A DNA stretch of 37,930 nt, taken from Chloroflexota bacterium. GTDB lineage: Bacteria; Chloroflexota; UBA6077; FW602-bin22; JACPRP01. Each line of letters opens with the position of its first letter. The stretch's first letter is position 1. The translations under genes were made by a program, and so were the position numbers. The stretch is from positions 1-37,930 of the forward strand of contig JACPRP010000025.1 in the NCBI GenBank assembly GCA_016189905.1, written 5' to 3'. The notes below the pieces were generated by a model. That model had not been told where the DNA came from. It did not search any database and saw only the letters and a program-made list of their open reading frames with translations. Positions 7,201-17,056 of the stretch are shown here, piece after piece.

Positions 7201-9012
7201 ATGATTATGATCAGTGATTCCAAGAAAAGTGCGATCGGCGTCTCCCGCGAGAACATGGAGGGCAAGAGGCTCTCAGGTGCCCAGATACTCTGCGAGTGCT
7301 TGCTGCGCGAGGGAGTAGAGGTCATCTTTGGCTTCCCGGGCGGCGTGGTACTACCCCTTTATCGCGTATTGCCCGATTACCCGATGCGCCACATCCTGGT
7401 TCGCCACGAGCAGGGCGCCGCGCACGCCGCGGACGGCTATGCCCGAGTGACAGGGAAGGCTGGCGTTTGCATTGCCACTTCGGGCCCTGGCGCCACCAAT
7501 CTGGTGACGGGCCTGGCCAACGCTTTTCTAGACTCCGTGCCGCTCGTGGCCCTCACGGGGCAGGTCGCGACCCCTTTCATCGGCAAGGATAGCTTTCAGG
7601 AGATCGATATCACGGGCATTACGCTGCCGATTACCAAGCACAACTTCCTGGTGCAACGCGTGGAGGACCTCGCCCGCACGGTGCGGAAGGCGTTCCACAT
7701 CGCCACAACTGGCCGCCCGGGTCCGGTGCTGATCGACCTGCCGAAAGATGTATTGAGCAACGAGATACAGTTCGAGTATCCAAAGCAAATCCACCTTCCT
7801 GGCTACAAGCCCACGCTGCAGGGCAATGTCCGGCAGATCAAGCAGGCGGCAAAGCTTTTTAACGAGGCGGATAGACCGGTCATTCTGGCCGGCCGCGGCG
7901 TCAACATCTCTGGCGCGCAGGCCGAGCTGAAGGATCTCGCCGAAAAAGCCGACGTTCCTGTCACGGTGACGCTCCTGGGCAAGAGTGGCTTCCCCGATTC
8001 GCATCGGCTGGCGCTGGGAATGCTCGGGATGCACGGCACAGTCGCGGCTAACAACGCCGTTACGGGCGCTGATCTGGTCGTCGCGATCGGCATGCGCTTC
8101 GACGATCGTGTAACAGGCAAGACCTCGACGTTTGCGGCACACGCCCGGGTGGTGCACATCGATATCGATCCGGCGGAGATCGGCAAGAACGTGCGTGTGC
8201 ACGTTCCCATCGTCGGCGATGTCAAGCACGTGCTCCGGGCCTTGAACGACGAGGTGACACCGAAACGGCACGATGCCTGGAACGCTCACATCGCCGAATG
8301 GAAGCTGCTGCACTCTGGGATGGAGATACGCGAGCGAGAAGGGAAGTTCCGCCGCGAGCGCTGCAATCTGCCTGATTGCCCCCATCCGTGCCTTTCTGCC
8401 GGGGTTCGCGCCGATCGCATCCTCCCGCAGTACGTGGTGGATCAGATCTGCAAGGTCACCGAAGGCTCCGCCATAGTCGTGTCAGACGTCGGCCAGAACC
8501 AGATGTTTGCCGCGCGGTACTACGTCTACGACGAGCCAAACTCCTTCGTAAGTTCCGGCGGTCTGGGCACGATGGGCTTCGGAATGCCGGCCGCGATGGG
8601 GGTGAAGATCGGGCGGCCCGACAAGGCGGTGTGGGCCATCGTCGGGGACGGCGGGTTCCAGATGACGATACAGGAGCTGGCGACGCTGGCGCAGGATAAG
8701 ATCCCAGTGAAGATCGCCGTTCTCAACAATGGCTATCTGGGTATGATTCGGCAATGGCAGGAGCTTTTCCACGACAAAGTGTACTGTGGCGCGCGATTGG
8801 TCAGCCCCGATTTCGCCGCCGTGGCCGAAGCCTACGGCATCGCCGGCTTCCAGGTCGCCGACAAAGAGAGTGTGGCTTCGACGATCCGGCGCGCGATGGA
8901 GATCGATGGGCCGGTGGTCATCGATTTCCTTGTGGAGCCAGACACGAACGTTTTTCCGATGGTGCCGCCAGGCGGCTCAATACACGAAATGATCGAGGAC
9001 AATGGGAGGTAA
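7201..9012 (+). CDS. ilvB: Acetolactate synthase, large (catalytic) subunit
   Basis: The thiamine-diphosphate enzyme that condenses pyruvate with pyruvate or 2-oxobutyrate, the first common step to valine, leucine and isoleucine. The 603-residue sequence shows the catalytic Glu in RHEQGAAHAADGYAR, the GPGATNLVTG motif, the FAD-domain region (PVILAGRGVNISGA onward) and the C-terminal cofactor motif GDGGFQMTIQELAT ending in LNNGYLGMIRQWQ. ATG 7201 is chosen because AAAAGGGG lies nine to ten bases upstream; a GTG at 7192 is too close to that site. Its stop is followed after seven bases by ilvN, fitting coupled synthesis of the two subunits. Confidence 0.97.
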   Translation: MIMISDSKKSAIGVSRENMEGKRLSGAQILCECLLREGVEVIFGFPGGVVLPLYRVLPDYPMRHILVRHEQGAAHAADGYARVTGKAGVCIATSGPGATNLVTGLANAFLDSVPLVALTGQVATPFIGKDSFQEIDITGITLPITKHNFLVQRVEDLARTVRKAFHIATTGRPGPVLIDLPKDVLSNEIQFEYPKQIHLPGYKPTLQGNVRQIKQAAKLFNEADRPVILAGRGVNISGAQAELKDLAEKADVPVTVTLLGKSGFPDSHRLALGMLGMHGTVAANNAVTGADLVVAIGMRFDDRVTGKTSTFAAHARVVHIDIDPAEIGKNVRVHVPIVGDVKHVLRALNDEVTPKRHDAWNAHIAEWKLLHSGMEIREREGKFRRERCNLPDCPHPCLSAGVRADRILPQYVVDQICKVTEGSAIVVSDVGQNQMFAARYYVYDEPNSFVSSGGLGTMGFGMPAAMGVKIGRPDKAVWAIVGDGGFQMTIQELATLAQDKIPVKIAVLNNGYLGMIRQWQELFHDKVYCGARLVSPDFAAVAEAYGIAGFQVADKESVASTIRRAMEIDGPVVIDFLVEPDTNVFPMVPPGGSIHEMIEDNGR

Positions 9013-9019
9013 GGTGGCG

Positions 9020-9526
9020 ATGAAACACACAGTGGTGGCAATGGTCGAGAACCAGCCGGGGGTGTTGAATCGGGTCGCCAGCCTCTTTCGCCGGCGTGGA
9101 TTCAACATCGATAGCCTCACGGTCGGACGGACGGAGACACCGCACATCTCGCGGATGACCATCGTCGTCGATGGGGCCAACACGATAGTCGAACAGGTGG
9201 TGAAGCAACTTTACAAGGTCATCGACGTTCTGAAGGTGAGCGACGTGTCCGCGGATACGACGGTGATGCGTGAGCTGGCGCTGATCAAGGTGAGCGCAAC
9301 CGCGTCCTCCCGCTCGGAGATCATGCAGATAGTCGACATTTACCGCGCCAAGATCGTCGACGTCGCGGCCGATTCTTTGATCATCGAAGTGACCGGGACC
9401 GAAGACAAGATCGAGTCGCTGACGCAACTGGTACGGCGCTTCGGCGTCAAAGAGATGGTTCGCACCGGGTGCATCGCCATGCTGCGGAGCGCCAACGGAG
9501 CGACAAAAACAAGTGAGGAGGATTGA
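9020..9526 (+). CDS. ilvN: Acetolactate synthase, small (regulatory) subunit
   Basis: The 168-residue regulatory partner of IlvB. Residues 1-75 form an ACT domain (HTVVAMVENQPGVLNRVASL, GFNIDSLTVGRTE), the usual valine-binding site. The second half (LALIKVSATASSRSEIMQIV, LIIEVTGTEDKIESLTQLV) is the conserved C-terminal domain of long-type small subunits. ATG 9020 lies ten bases after GGGAGGT, a site embedded in the end of ilvB; an in-frame ATG at 9002 would leave no ribosome binding site and overlap ilvB. Feedback inhibition by valine is family knowledge, not shown here. Confidence 0.96.
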   Translation: MKHTVVAMVENQPGVLNRVASLFRRRGFNIDSLTVGRTETPHISRMTIVVDGANTIVEQVVKQLYKVIDVLKVSDVSADTTVMRELALIKVSATASSRSEIMQIVDIYRAKIVDVAADSLIIEVTGTEDKIESLTQLVRRFGVKEMVRTGCIAMLRSANGATKTSEED

Positions 9527-9535
9527 CGACGGGCT

Positions 9536-10531
9536 ATGAGCATGAAAATGTACTACGATTCCGATGCTGATCTCAGTATTCTCTCTAACAAGGTGATCGC
9601 CATTATCGGTTATGGCAGCCAGGGGCACGCCCACGCACTGAACCTGAAGGAAAGCGGCTGCAACGTCGTCGTCGGCCTGTACCGCGGCAGCAAGTCATGG
9701 GCCGAGGCCGAGCAGGCCGGCCTTACCGTGAAGACGGTGGATGAGGCCGCCGCGATGGCCGATGTGATCATGATGCTCGTTCCGGACCAGGTCCAGAAGC
9801 AGATTTATTACCAGTCCATCCAGGGCGGCCTGCGCGCTGGCAAGACGCTGATGTTCGCCCATGGTTTCAACATCCATTACAGCCAGATCGTTCCCCCCGC
9901 CGACGTCGACGTGAGCATGGTCGCGCCCAAGAGCCCCGGCCATATGGCGCGTCGCGTTTACCAGGAGGGCAATGGCGTGCCGGCCCTGTTTGCCGTGCAC
10001 CAGGACGTAAGTGGCAAGGCGAGAGCCGGTGCGCTGGCGTATGCCAAAGGCATCGGCTGCACCCGAGCGGGGGTGCTCGAGACGACTTTCGCGGAGGAGA
10101 CCGAAACCGACCTTTTTGGCGAGCAGGCCGTGCTCTGCGGCGGGACCAGCGCGCTGGTGCAGGCGGGGTTCGAGACGCTCGTCGAAGCCGGCTATCAGCC
10201 TGAGCTCGCTTATTTCGAATGCCTGCACGAGCTCAAACTGATCGTCGACCTGATGTATCAGGGTGGCATAAGCTATATGCGGTATTCCATCAGCGACACG
10301 GCCGAGTTCGGCGATTACACGGCGGGACCGAGGCTGATCGACGATCGGGTTAAGGCGGAGATGAAGAAGCTGCTGGGCGAGATTCAGGACGGCACGTTCG
10401 CGCGCACCTGGATCCTGGAGAACCAGGCGGGTCGGCCCAGCTTCATTGCGCACCGTCGCAAAGGCCAGAACCATCAGATCGAGGTCGTCGGCAAGAAATT
10501 GCGCGAGATGATGAGTTGGCTGCGTAAGTAA
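9536..10531 (+). CDS. ilvC: Ketol-acid reductoisomerase, class I
   Basis: Converts 2-acetolactate or 2-aceto-2-hydroxybutyrate to the dihydroxy acids by Mg-dependent alkyl migration and reduction. At 331 residues it is the short class I form. The Rossmann motif is [20 protein letters not shown]. The following loop LYRGSKSW keeps serines expected to hold the 2'-phosphate, so NADPH is the likely cofactor. The knotted C-terminal domain has the metal-binding acidic residues in [16 protein letters not shown] and [18 protein letters not shown]. It begins nine bases after ilvN and precedes leuA by 16 bases, so it is within the same operon. Confidence 0.97.
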   Translation: MSMKMYYDSDADLSILSNKVIAIIGYGSQGHAHALNLKESGCNVVVGLYRGSKSWAEAEQAGLTVKTVDEAAAMADVIMMLVPDQVQKQIYYQSIQGGLRAGKTLMFAHGFNIHYSQIVPPADVDVSMVAPKSPGHMARRVYQEGNGVPALFAVHQDVSGKARAGALAYAKGIGCTRAGVLETTFAEETETDLFGEQAVLCGGTSALVQAGFETLVEAGYQPELAYFECLHELKLIVDLMYQGGISYMRYSISDTAEFGDYTAGPRLIDDRVKAEMKKLLGEIQDGTFARTWILENQAGRPSFIAHRRKGQNHQIEVVGKKLREMMSWLRK

Positions 10532-10547
10532 GGAGGCCAAAACGATA

Positions 10548-12083
10548 ATGGAAAGGGTAACCATCTTCGACACGACCCTGCGGGACGGCGAACAGTCTCC
10601 TGGCGCCACGATGAACGTCGAAGAGAAGCTCGACATCGCGCGGCAACTGGCGCGGATGGGTGTGGACGTGATCGAGGCGGGCTTTCCCGTCTCGTCTCCC
10701 GGCGACTTCGAGGCGGTGCGCCGCATCGCCGAAGAGGTGAAGGGCTCGGTGGTTTGCGGCCTGGCCCGCGCCCACCCGGAGGATATCGATTGCGCGTGGG
10801 ATGCGATCAAGGTGGCGGAGAGCCCGCGCATCCACACCTTTCTTTCTACGTCGGATATCCATCTATTTCACCAGATAAGAAAGACTCGCGAAGAGACGCT
10901 CGAGCTGGCTCGCGCGATGGTGGCGCGAGCGAAGCGCCATTGCGCCGATGTCGAGTTCTCGCCGATGGATGCCACCCGCTCCGACCCGGCCTTCCTATGT
11001 CAGGTGGTCGAGGCGGTCATCGAAGAGGGCGCTACGACGGTGAACATCCCCGACACGGTCGGTTACACGACCCCGGAGGAGTTCTACGCGCTGATTCGCG
11101 GCATCCTGGAGCAGGTGCCCAATGCCCACAAGGCCGTCTTCTCGGTGCATTGCCACAACGACCTCGGCCTGGCCAGCGCTAACAGCCTGGCTGCCCTGCT
11201 CGCGGGCGCGCGCCAGATCGAGTGCACCATCAATGGCATCGGCGAGCGCGCCGGCAACTGCTCTCTTGAAGAAGTGGTGATGTCCTTGTACGTGCGTCGC
11301 GATCGTTACCCTTTCATCACCGGCATCGATACTACCCAGATCTACAAGACGAGTCGCCTGGTGAGCAACTACACCGGCATCTACGTGCAGCCAAACAAGG
11401 CGATCGTCGGAGCCAACGCCTTCGCGCACGAGTCTGGCATCCATCAGGATGGCATCCTGAAGGAACGTCGAACGTATGAGATCATGGATGCCAAATCGAT
11501 CGGGCTGGTGGAGAGCACGCTGGTGCTGGGCAAGCACTCCGGCCGGCACGCCTTCAAAGATCGTCTTGCCGAGCTGGGTTATGATCTATCGGCGGAGGAC
11601 CTGAGCCGTGCCTTCTTGCGGTTCAAGGAGCTGGCGGACAAGAAGAAGGAGATCACGGACCGCGACCTGGAGGCGATCGTCGCCGACGAGGTTCGCGCGC
11701 CGGTCGATATCTTCCACCTGGAGCACGTGCAGGTATCCTGCGGTGACCACAACGTTCCCACGGCGACCGTTAGAATCGTCACTCCCGACGGCCAGGTGCT
11801 CGAAGACGCCGCGCTGGGAACCGGCCCGGTCGACGCGGTCTACAAGGCGATCAACAGGGTCATTAAGGTCGAGAATCGGCTCACCGAGTTCTCGGTGCAG
11901 TCGGTGACCGCGGGCATCGACGCCATCGGCGAGGTTACGATCAGAGTAGAAGGCGATGGGCTGACCTTCACCGGCCGTGGGGCCGCTACCGATATCATCG
12001 TCGCCTCGGCCAAGGCGTATATGCACGCGCTGAACAAGCTGCTCGCCAGGCGAGGAACGCAGGAGAAAGTGCCGCAGTATTAG
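10548..12083 (+). CDS. leuA: 2-Isopropylmalate synthase
   Basis: Condenses acetyl-CoA with 2-oxoisovalerate, the first committed step to leucine. The 511-residue protein is standard bacterial length. The catalytic DRE-TIM barrel carries [16 protein letters not shown], the metal ligands in [30 protein letters not shown], and the accessory motif [12 protein letters not shown]. The last 120 or so residues form the LeuA dimer/regulatory domain, the leucine feedback site in the family. The SPG in the first motif distinguishes it from NifV-like enzymes downstream, which have TAG. AGGAGG precedes ATG 10548. A 214-nt gap with a hairpin repeat follows before leuC. Confidence 0.97.
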   Translation: MERVTIFDTTLRDGEQSPGATMNVEEKLDIARQLARMGVDVIEAGFPVSSPGDFEAVRRIAEEVKGSVVCGLARAHPEDIDCAWDAIKVAESPRIHTFLSTSDIHLFHQIRKTREETLELARAMVARAKRHCADVEFSPMDATRSDPAFLCQVVEAVIEEGATTVNIPDTVGYTTPEEFYALIRGILEQVPNAHKAVFSVHCHNDLGLASANSLAALLAGARQIECTINGIGERAGNCSLEEVVMSLYVRRDRYPFITGIDTTQIYKTSRLVSNYTGIYVQPNKAIVGANAFAHESGIHQDGILKERRTYEIMDAKSIGLVESTLVLGKHSGRHAFKDRLAELGYDLSAEDLSRAFLRFKELADKKKEITDRDLEAIVADEVRAPVDIFHLEHVQVSCGDHNVPTATVRIVTPDGQVLEDAALGTGPVDAVYKAINRVIKVENRLTEFSVQSVTAGIDAIGEVTIRVEGDGLTFTGRGAATDIIVASAKAYMHALNKLLARRGTQEKVPQY

Positions 12084-12121
12084 CGCGCCGCCGGATCGGG
12101 GATTGGGGTATCCCCTCGTAG

Positions 12122-12180
12122 GGGCAAAGCATTCGCAGAATACCATCGCCCTAAGATGGCCTTCTGCGAATGCTTTGCCC
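12122..12180. repeat. Palindromic dispersed repeat, copy 2
   Basis: A perfect 19-bp stem: GGGCAAAGCATTCGCAGAA at 12122-12140 against its complement at 12162-12180, loop 21 nt with a nested CCAT/ATGG pair. It shares its core with the copy at 3950-4009. Placed inside the operon between leuA and leuC, it could stabilise or attenuate the transcript. Confidence 0.85.
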
Positions 12181-12297
12181 ACGCCGGCCGGGGGCCTCGC
12201 CCTCTCGAATCCGACGAGATATGGGTGATGGACAGCTTTGCGAAAAGGCAATTGGCTGGGATAGTAGCCTGAACATGCACCGGCACGAGGAGGAAGT

Positions 12298-13554
12298 GTG
12301 TTGACTCTAGCTGAAAAGATTCTCGCTGCCCATTGTGGCGCGAAAGAGGTTTCGCCGGGGGACCTGGTCAGCGTCAAAGCTGACGTGGTCCTGGCCAACG
12401 ATATAACGGCGCCGCTGGCGCTGCGGGAGTTTGCCCGCATCGGCGTGGATAAGGTCTTCGATCCTAAGCGGGTCGTGTTCGTCGCCGACCATTTCGTCCC
12501 TAACAAGGATATCAAATCGGCGGAGCAGGTCAAGGAGATACGCGAGTTCGCTCGCCACCACGGCATACTCTGGTATGACGTCGGAGAGATGGGCATCGAG
12601 CACGTTTTGCTTCCAGAGCAGGGTATAGTGCTGCCCGGCGACGTCGTCGTCGGCGCGGACTCCCACACCTGCACTTACGGCGCGCTGGGCGCCTTCGCCA
12701 CGGGGATGGGCAGCACGGACATCGCGGTGGCGATGGCCACGGGCGAGATCTGGATGAAGGTGCCGCCGACGCTGCGGTTTGTCTTCGACGGGCGACTGCA
12801 GCCGTGGGTTAGCGGGAAGGATTTGATCCTCTACACGATCGGCCAGATCGGCGTCGATGGCGCCCTGTACGCCTCGATGGAGTTCGCCGGCCGGGCCATC
12901 GACCGTCTCGATATGGCCGGGCGCTTCACCATCGCCAATATGGCGATCGAGGCGGGGGCCAAGGCGGGACTGTTCGCGCTCGACGACAAGACCATGGAGT
13001 ACGTCAGGCCGCGGGCGAGGCGGGAGTTCGTCGCGTACCAGGCCGACGGCGACGCGCGGTACGCCGGCGTGTTCGAGTACGACGCCTCTAAGATCGAGCC
13101 GCAGATCTCGTTTCCGCACCTGCCGTCGAACACGAAGCCGATCAGCGCGGTCGGCAACGTTGCCATCGATCAGTCGATCATCGGCTCGTGTACGAATGGC
13201 CGGCTCGAAGACCTGCGCGTCGCGGCGCAGGTGCTCAAGGGGCGAAAGGTGCATCGATACGTGCGATGCATTATAATTCCGGGCACGCAGACGGTTTATA
13301 TGCAGGCGCTGCGCGAGGGGTTGATCGAGGCCTTTATCGAGGCTGGCGCGGCGGTGAGCACGCCGACGTGTGGCCCGTGCCTGGGCGGCCACATGGGCAT
13401 TATGGCCGCGGGGGAGCGGGCCATCAGCACGACCAATCGCAATTTCGTCGGCCGCATGGGGCACGTCGAGAGCGAGGTCTATCTGTCGAATCCGGCGATC
13501 GCGGCGGCCTCGGCGGTTCTCGGCCGCATCGGCAGCCCGGATGAGCTGGCTTGA
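12298..13554 (+). CDS. leuC: 3-Isopropylmalate dehydratase, large subunit
   Basis: Aconitase-family Fe-S subunit that, with LeuD, isomerises 2-isopropylmalate to 3-isopropylmalate; in a genome with CimA it also handles citramalate. The 418-residue length and sequence resemble the archaeal-type (HACN) group rather than the roughly 470-residue enterobacterial form. Cluster ligands appear in [28 protein letters not shown] and [18 protein letters not shown] precedes both a GTG at 12298 and a TTG at 12301; TTG has the better spacing and GTG the better codon, so the start is uncertain by one residue. leuD begins 11 bases after the stop. Confidence 0.95.
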   Translation: MLTLAEKILAAHCGAKEVSPGDLVSVKADVVLANDITAPLALREFARIGVDKVFDPKRVVFVADHFVPNKDIKSAEQVKEIREFARHHGILWYDVGEMGIEHVLLPEQGIVLPGDVVVGADSHTCTYGALGAFATGMGSTDIAVAMATGEIWMKVPPTLRFVFDGRLQPWVSGKDLILYTIGQIGVDGALYASMEFAGRAIDRLDMAGRFTIANMAIEAGAKAGLFALDDKTMEYVRPRARREFVAYQADGDARYAGVFEYDASKIEPQISFPHLPSNTKPISAVGNVAIDQSIIGSCTNGRLEDLRVAAQVLKGRKVHRYVRCIIIPGTQTVYMQALREGLIEAFIEAGAAVSTPTCGPCLGGHMGIMAAGERAISTTNRNFVGRMGHVESEVYLSNPAIAAASAVLGRIGSPDELA

Positions 13555-13565
13555 GGGGTGTTTCG

Positions 13566-14063
13566 ATGAATATCAACGGCAAGGTCTGGAAATACGGTGC
13601 CAACGTCGATACCGACGTCATCATCCCCGCGCGCTATTTGAACGTGTCCGATCCCAGGGAGCTGGCGAAGCATTGCATGGAGGATATCGACGCCGCCTTC
13701 GTGCGCGAGGTACGACAGGGAGACGTGATCGTGGCGACGACGAACTTCGGCTGTGGCTCGTCCCGCGAGCACGCGCCACTATCGATCAAGGCTTCGGGTG
13801 TCTCCTGCGTGGTCGCGAAATCGTTCGCGCGAATATTCTATCGCAATGCGATCAACATCGGCCTCCCGATCCTCGAATGCGAAGAGGCCATCGATATGAC
13901 CGACGCCGGCGATGTGATTGAGGTCGATCTGGCCAGCGGCAGGATAACGAACATCACGAAAGGTCGGGATTTTCAGGCGAAGCCATATCCCGAGTTTATG
14001 CTGAAGATAATGGCCGCGGGTGGTCTGGTCGAGCACACCAGGGCAGCGCTGGCCGCAAGGTAG
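13566..14063 (+). CDS. leuD: 3-Isopropylmalate dehydratase, small subunit
   Basis: The 165-residue swivel-domain partner of LeuC. Diagnostic segments are [18 protein letters not shown] near the N-terminus, [19 protein letters not shown] in the middle and [14 protein letters not shown]. The short length matches the archaeal-type small subunit and so fits the LeuC type. ATG 13566 was chosen over an earlier TTG overlapping the leuC stop because GAGGGGTG lies just upstream. A 120-nt spacer with no recognised element separates it from leuB. Confidence 0.96.
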   Translation: MNINGKVWKYGANVDTDVIIPARYLNVSDPRELAKHCMEDIDAAFVREVRQGDVIVATTNFGCGSSREHAPLSIKASGVSCVVAKSFARIFYRNAINIGLPILECEEAIDMTDAGDVIEVDLASGRITNITKGRDFQAKPYPEFMLKIMAAGGLVEHTRAALAAR

Positions 14064-14183
14064 CTGTTGCCGGTCCAACCAGGTGTCTGGGGCAATACGG
14101 TTTGGTCAAGCTCACGAAATACAATCGCTCCCATTCCAATAGCTGCCATAATTGGTCAATACGCACAGGTTACAGGAGGAAAT

Positions 14184-15305
14184 ATGCGGGCTAATATAGC
14201 CGTGCTCCCAGGGGATGGGATAGGCGGCGAAGTGACGGCGGAAGGCGTGAGGGTGCTGTGGGCCACAGCGGAGAAATTCGGCCACGATTTTGCGTTTGAG
14301 AAGGCGCTGGTCGGCGGCGCGGCCATCGACGCGACCGGCGTGGCGCTGCCGGACGAGACGATGAGCCTCGCGCAAGAGAGCGACGCGATTCTTCTCGGCG
14401 CGGTCGGCGGCCCCAAGTGGGACGATCCGAAATCGACGGTCAGACCCGAGCAGTCGCTGTTTGGTCTGCGCAAAGGCTTCATGCTATTCGCCAACCTGCG
14501 TCCGGTAAAGCTTTCCCCGATGTTGAAGAGCGCCTCCACGCTTAAGGAGGAAGTCCTGGATGGTGTAGACCTCGTCGTCGTGCGCGAGCTGACCGGCGGC
14601 CTATACTTTGGCCAGCCGAGCAAGCGCTATGAGGTCGATGGCACCCGCCACGCCATCGACACGCTGCCCTATTCGGAAGAGGAGGTCGCCCGCGTCCAGC
14701 ACGTCGCCTTCAAGCTGGCACGCCAGCGCAAAAAGAAGGTCACTTCGGTCGACAAGCAAAACGTGCTGGCCACGTCGCGCTTGTGGCGCGAGATCGCCGG
14801 GGAGGTGGCGGCGCAGTATCCCGACGTCGCCCACGAGGATATGCTCGTCGATGCCTGCGCCATGCACCTGGTCCGCCGTCCGAGCACATTCGACGTGATC
14901 GTGACCGAGAACATGTTCGGCGATATCCTTACCGACGAGGCATCGATGCTCGCTGGCTCGATGGGCATGCTTCCTTCGGCGAGCCTGGGGTATGACAACG
15001 ACGATCCTAATGCGCCGGTAAAGGGAGAGAAAAACTCCCTGCGCGTCGGGCTCTACGAGCCGATCCACGGCTCGGCGCCCAAATATGCCGGCCAGAACGT
15101 CGCCAACCCGATCGCGACGATCCTCAGCGCGGCGTTGATGCTGCGCTACTCCTTCGGCCTTGAAGCCGAGGCGCAAGCGATCGAGAACGCGGTATCGGCG
15201 GTGCTCGAAGAGGGCTACCGCTGCAACGACATAATGGAGCCGGGCAAAACGCTCCTCGGCACGCAAGAAATGGGCGAGATTATCGCCAATAAGGTTGCCG
15301 GCTAA
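14184..15305 (+). CDS. leuB: 3-Isopropylmalate dehydrogenase
   Basis: Oxidatively decarboxylates 3-isopropylmalate with NAD to 2-oxoisocaproate, and can oxidise the methylmalate intermediate of the citramalate route. The 373-residue protein begins IAVLPGDGIGGEV and has the substrate arginine region LFGLRKGFMLFANLRPVK, VRELTGGLYFG, the metal-site DILTDEASMLAGSMGMLPS and the NAD motif EPIHGSAPKYAGQNVANP. ATG 14184 follows ACAGGAGGA; the open frame upstream to 14067 has no site and is dissimilar to the family. A 3' repeat separates it from cimA. Confidence 0.97.
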   Translation: MRANIAVLPGDGIGGEVTAEGVRVLWATAEKFGHDFAFEKALVGGAAIDATGVALPDETMSLAQESDAILLGAVGGPKWDDPKSTVRPEQSLFGLRKGFMLFANLRPVKLSPMLKSASTLKEEVLDGVDLVVVRELTGGLYFGQPSKRYEVDGTRHAIDTLPYSEEEVARVQHVAFKLARQRKKKVTSVDKQNVLATSRLWREIAGEVAAQYPDVAHEDMLVDACAMHLVRRPSTFDVIVTENMFGDILTDEASMLAGSMGMLPSASLGYDNDDPNAPVKGEKNSLRVGLYEPIHGSAPKYAGQNVANPIATILSAALMLRYSFGLEAEAQAIENAVSAVLEEGYRCNDIMEPGKTLLGTQEMGEIIANKVAG

Positions 15306-15346
15306 TAGAGCTGGCGCACGCTGTCGATTTTGTGATTGGTGTGTGT

Positions 15347-15429
15347 CCTCACCCGGCTTCGCCGGCCTCTCCCTCTGGGAGAGACGATCCATTGCCCCCT
15401 CTCCCAGAGGGAGAGGGCTGGGGTGAGGG
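15347..15429. repeat. CCCTCACCC/GGGTGAGG-type palindromic intergenic repeat
   Basis: The element opens with CCTCACCCGGCTTCGCCGG, contains CTCTCCCTCTGGGAGAG (15367-15383) and an inverted CTCTCCCAGAGGGAGAG (15399-15415), and closes with GGGGTGAGGG. Nested stems of this composition are common dispersed elements in GC-rich genomes. It fills most of the leuB-cimA gap. Confidence 0.75.
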
Positions 15430-15474
15430 CACGTGGACTTCGGGGAGTGGCGGTCAATAAGAGGGGTGACAAAT

Positions 15475-17043
15475 TTGGGCAAGGTGTGGATCTACGATAC
15501 GACGCTTCGCGATGGAGCGCAGGGCGAAGGCATCTCGTTTACCGTCGAGGATAAGATCAAGATCACTCGAAAGCTGGATGAGCTTGGCGTCCACTATATC
15601 GAGGGTGGATGGCCGGGGGCGAATCCTAAAGATACCGAGTTCTTCGCGAAGGCGCGCAGCTTCCATTTTAACAACGCCCGACTCGTCGCTTTCGGGAGCA
15701 CTTGCCGCTGCTACACCGAGGCTTGCGACGACCCGCAACTGAAGGCGCTGCTCGATGCCGAGACCCCTGTCATCACCATCGTCGGAAAGAGCTCTGACTT
15801 CCAGGTGACCAGGGTGCTGGAGACCACGCTCGAAGAGAATCTCAGGATGATCGCCGGCTCGATCTCGTACCTGAAGTCCCGTGGAAAAGAGGTGATGTTC
15901 GATGCCGAGCACTTCTTCGACGGCTTCGCCGCGAACCGGGCCTACGCCCTTCGGACCCTGGAGGTGGCGCGGGAGGCTGGTGCGGATTGGCTGGTGCTGT
16001 GCGATACGAATGGCGGCACGCTAACCAGTCGCATCGCCGAGGTGGTGGAGGCCGTTGGGGACGTCATCGGCGCCCCGTTGGGCATTCACACACATAACGA
16101 CGCCGAGCTTGCCGTCGCCAACACCCTGGCCGCCGTCGAGAAAGGGGTGACCCTGGTGCAAGGGACGATGAACGGCTACGGCGAGCGCTGTGGCAACGCG
16201 AACCTCTGCTCGATCATCCCAAACCTGATGTTGAAACTGGGCTACGACTGCATCGGCGATGATAACCTGCGCCTGTTGACCGAGGCGTCGCACTACGTCA
16301 GCGAAGTGGCCAATCTTGTGCCCAACCCGCACCTGCCCTACGTTGGGTCCAGCGCCTTCGCCCACAAGGGTGGGATGCACGTCAGCGCGGTGGCCAAGTC
16401 CAGCGCGGCCTACGAGCACGTGTCGCCCGTGGCGGTCGGCGCCACGCAGCGGATCGTGGTCTCCGAGCTTGGCGGCAAGAGCAACGTGCTGCTCGGGGCG
16501 CAGCGTTTTGGCGTGGATCTTGCCTCGCAGGGGGCTGACGTGCGGCAGATGGCTGAACGGATAAAGTATCTGGAGAGCAAAGGATTTCGCTTCGAAGATG
16601 CCGAAGCATCGTTCGAGCTGCTGGTGCGCCGTACTCAGCCGAATTATGCGCCGCCTTTCCGCGTCCTCGATTTTCTGGTGCTCGTAGAAAAGCGCAAGGG
16701 CGACGATTTGCTGGCGGAGGCGACGGTGAAGATCGACGTGGGCGGGCAGACCATCCACACCGCCGCCGAAGGCAACGGCCCGGTGAACGCGCTGGACGCG
16801 GCCCTGCGGAAGGCGCTGCTGCAGTATTACCCGACCCTGGGGACTGTGCGCCTCGTGGATTATAAGGTCAGGGTGCTGGAGGATTCGGAAGGAACGGCGT
16901 CGACGGTGCGGGTTTCGATCGAATCCAGCGATGGCGAGCACACCTGGAACACCGTGGGTAGCTCGACGAACATCATCGAGGCCAGTTGGTGGGCGCTGTC
17001 CGACAGCCTCGAGTACCCTCTGGTGACCTGGCTGCGTGAATGA
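15475..17043 (+). CDS. cimA: Citramalate synthase
   Basis: Condenses acetyl-CoA with pyruvate to (R)-citramalate, opening the threonine-independent route to 2-oxobutyrate and isoleucine. The 522-residue protein has the CimA-type motif YDTTLRDGAQGEGISFTVED and YIEGGWPGANPKDTEFF, the metal ligands in HTHNDAELAVANTLA, GTMNGYGERCGNANL, and FAHKGGMHVSA in place of the HESGIH of LeuA. A C-terminal LeuA dimer domain follows. These features separate CimA from LeuA and from homocitrate synthase. TTG 15475 is the likely start: AGAGGGG lies eight bases upstream and the protein then begins MGKVWIYDTTLRDG. Its neighbours LeuCD and LeuB supply the remaining steps to 2-oxobutyrate. Confidence 0.94.
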   Translation: MGKVWIYDTTLRDGAQGEGISFTVEDKIKITRKLDELGVHYIEGGWPGANPKDTEFFAKARSFHFNNARLVAFGSTCRCYTEACDDPQLKALLDAETPVITIVGKSSDFQVTRVLETTLEENLRMIAGSISYLKSRGKEVMFDAEHFFDGFAANRAYALRTLEVAREAGADWLVLCDTNGGTLTSRIAEVVEAVGDVIGAPLGIHTHNDAELAVANTLAAVEKGVTLVQGTMNGYGERCGNANLCSIIPNLMLKLGYDCIGDDNLRLLTEASHYVSEVANLVPNPHLPYVGSSAFAHKGGMHVSAVAKSSAAYEHVSPVAVGATQRIVVSELGGKSNVLLGAQRFGVDLASQGADVRQMAERIKYLESKGFRFEDAEASFELLVRRTQPNYAPPFRVLDFLVLVEKRKGDDLLAEATVKIDVGGQTIHTAAEGNGPVNALDAALRKALLQYYPTLGTVRLVDYKVRVLEDSEGTASTVRVSIESSDGEHTWNTVGSSTNIIEASWWALSDSLEYPLVTWLRE

Positions 17044-17056
17044 ATTGGGGGAGCAT

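Noticed and set aside
9695..10837. Long antisense frame (380 codons) over ilvC and leuA
   Set aside because: It is a high-GC shadow of two certain genes; similar antisense frames occur opposite most genes in this window.
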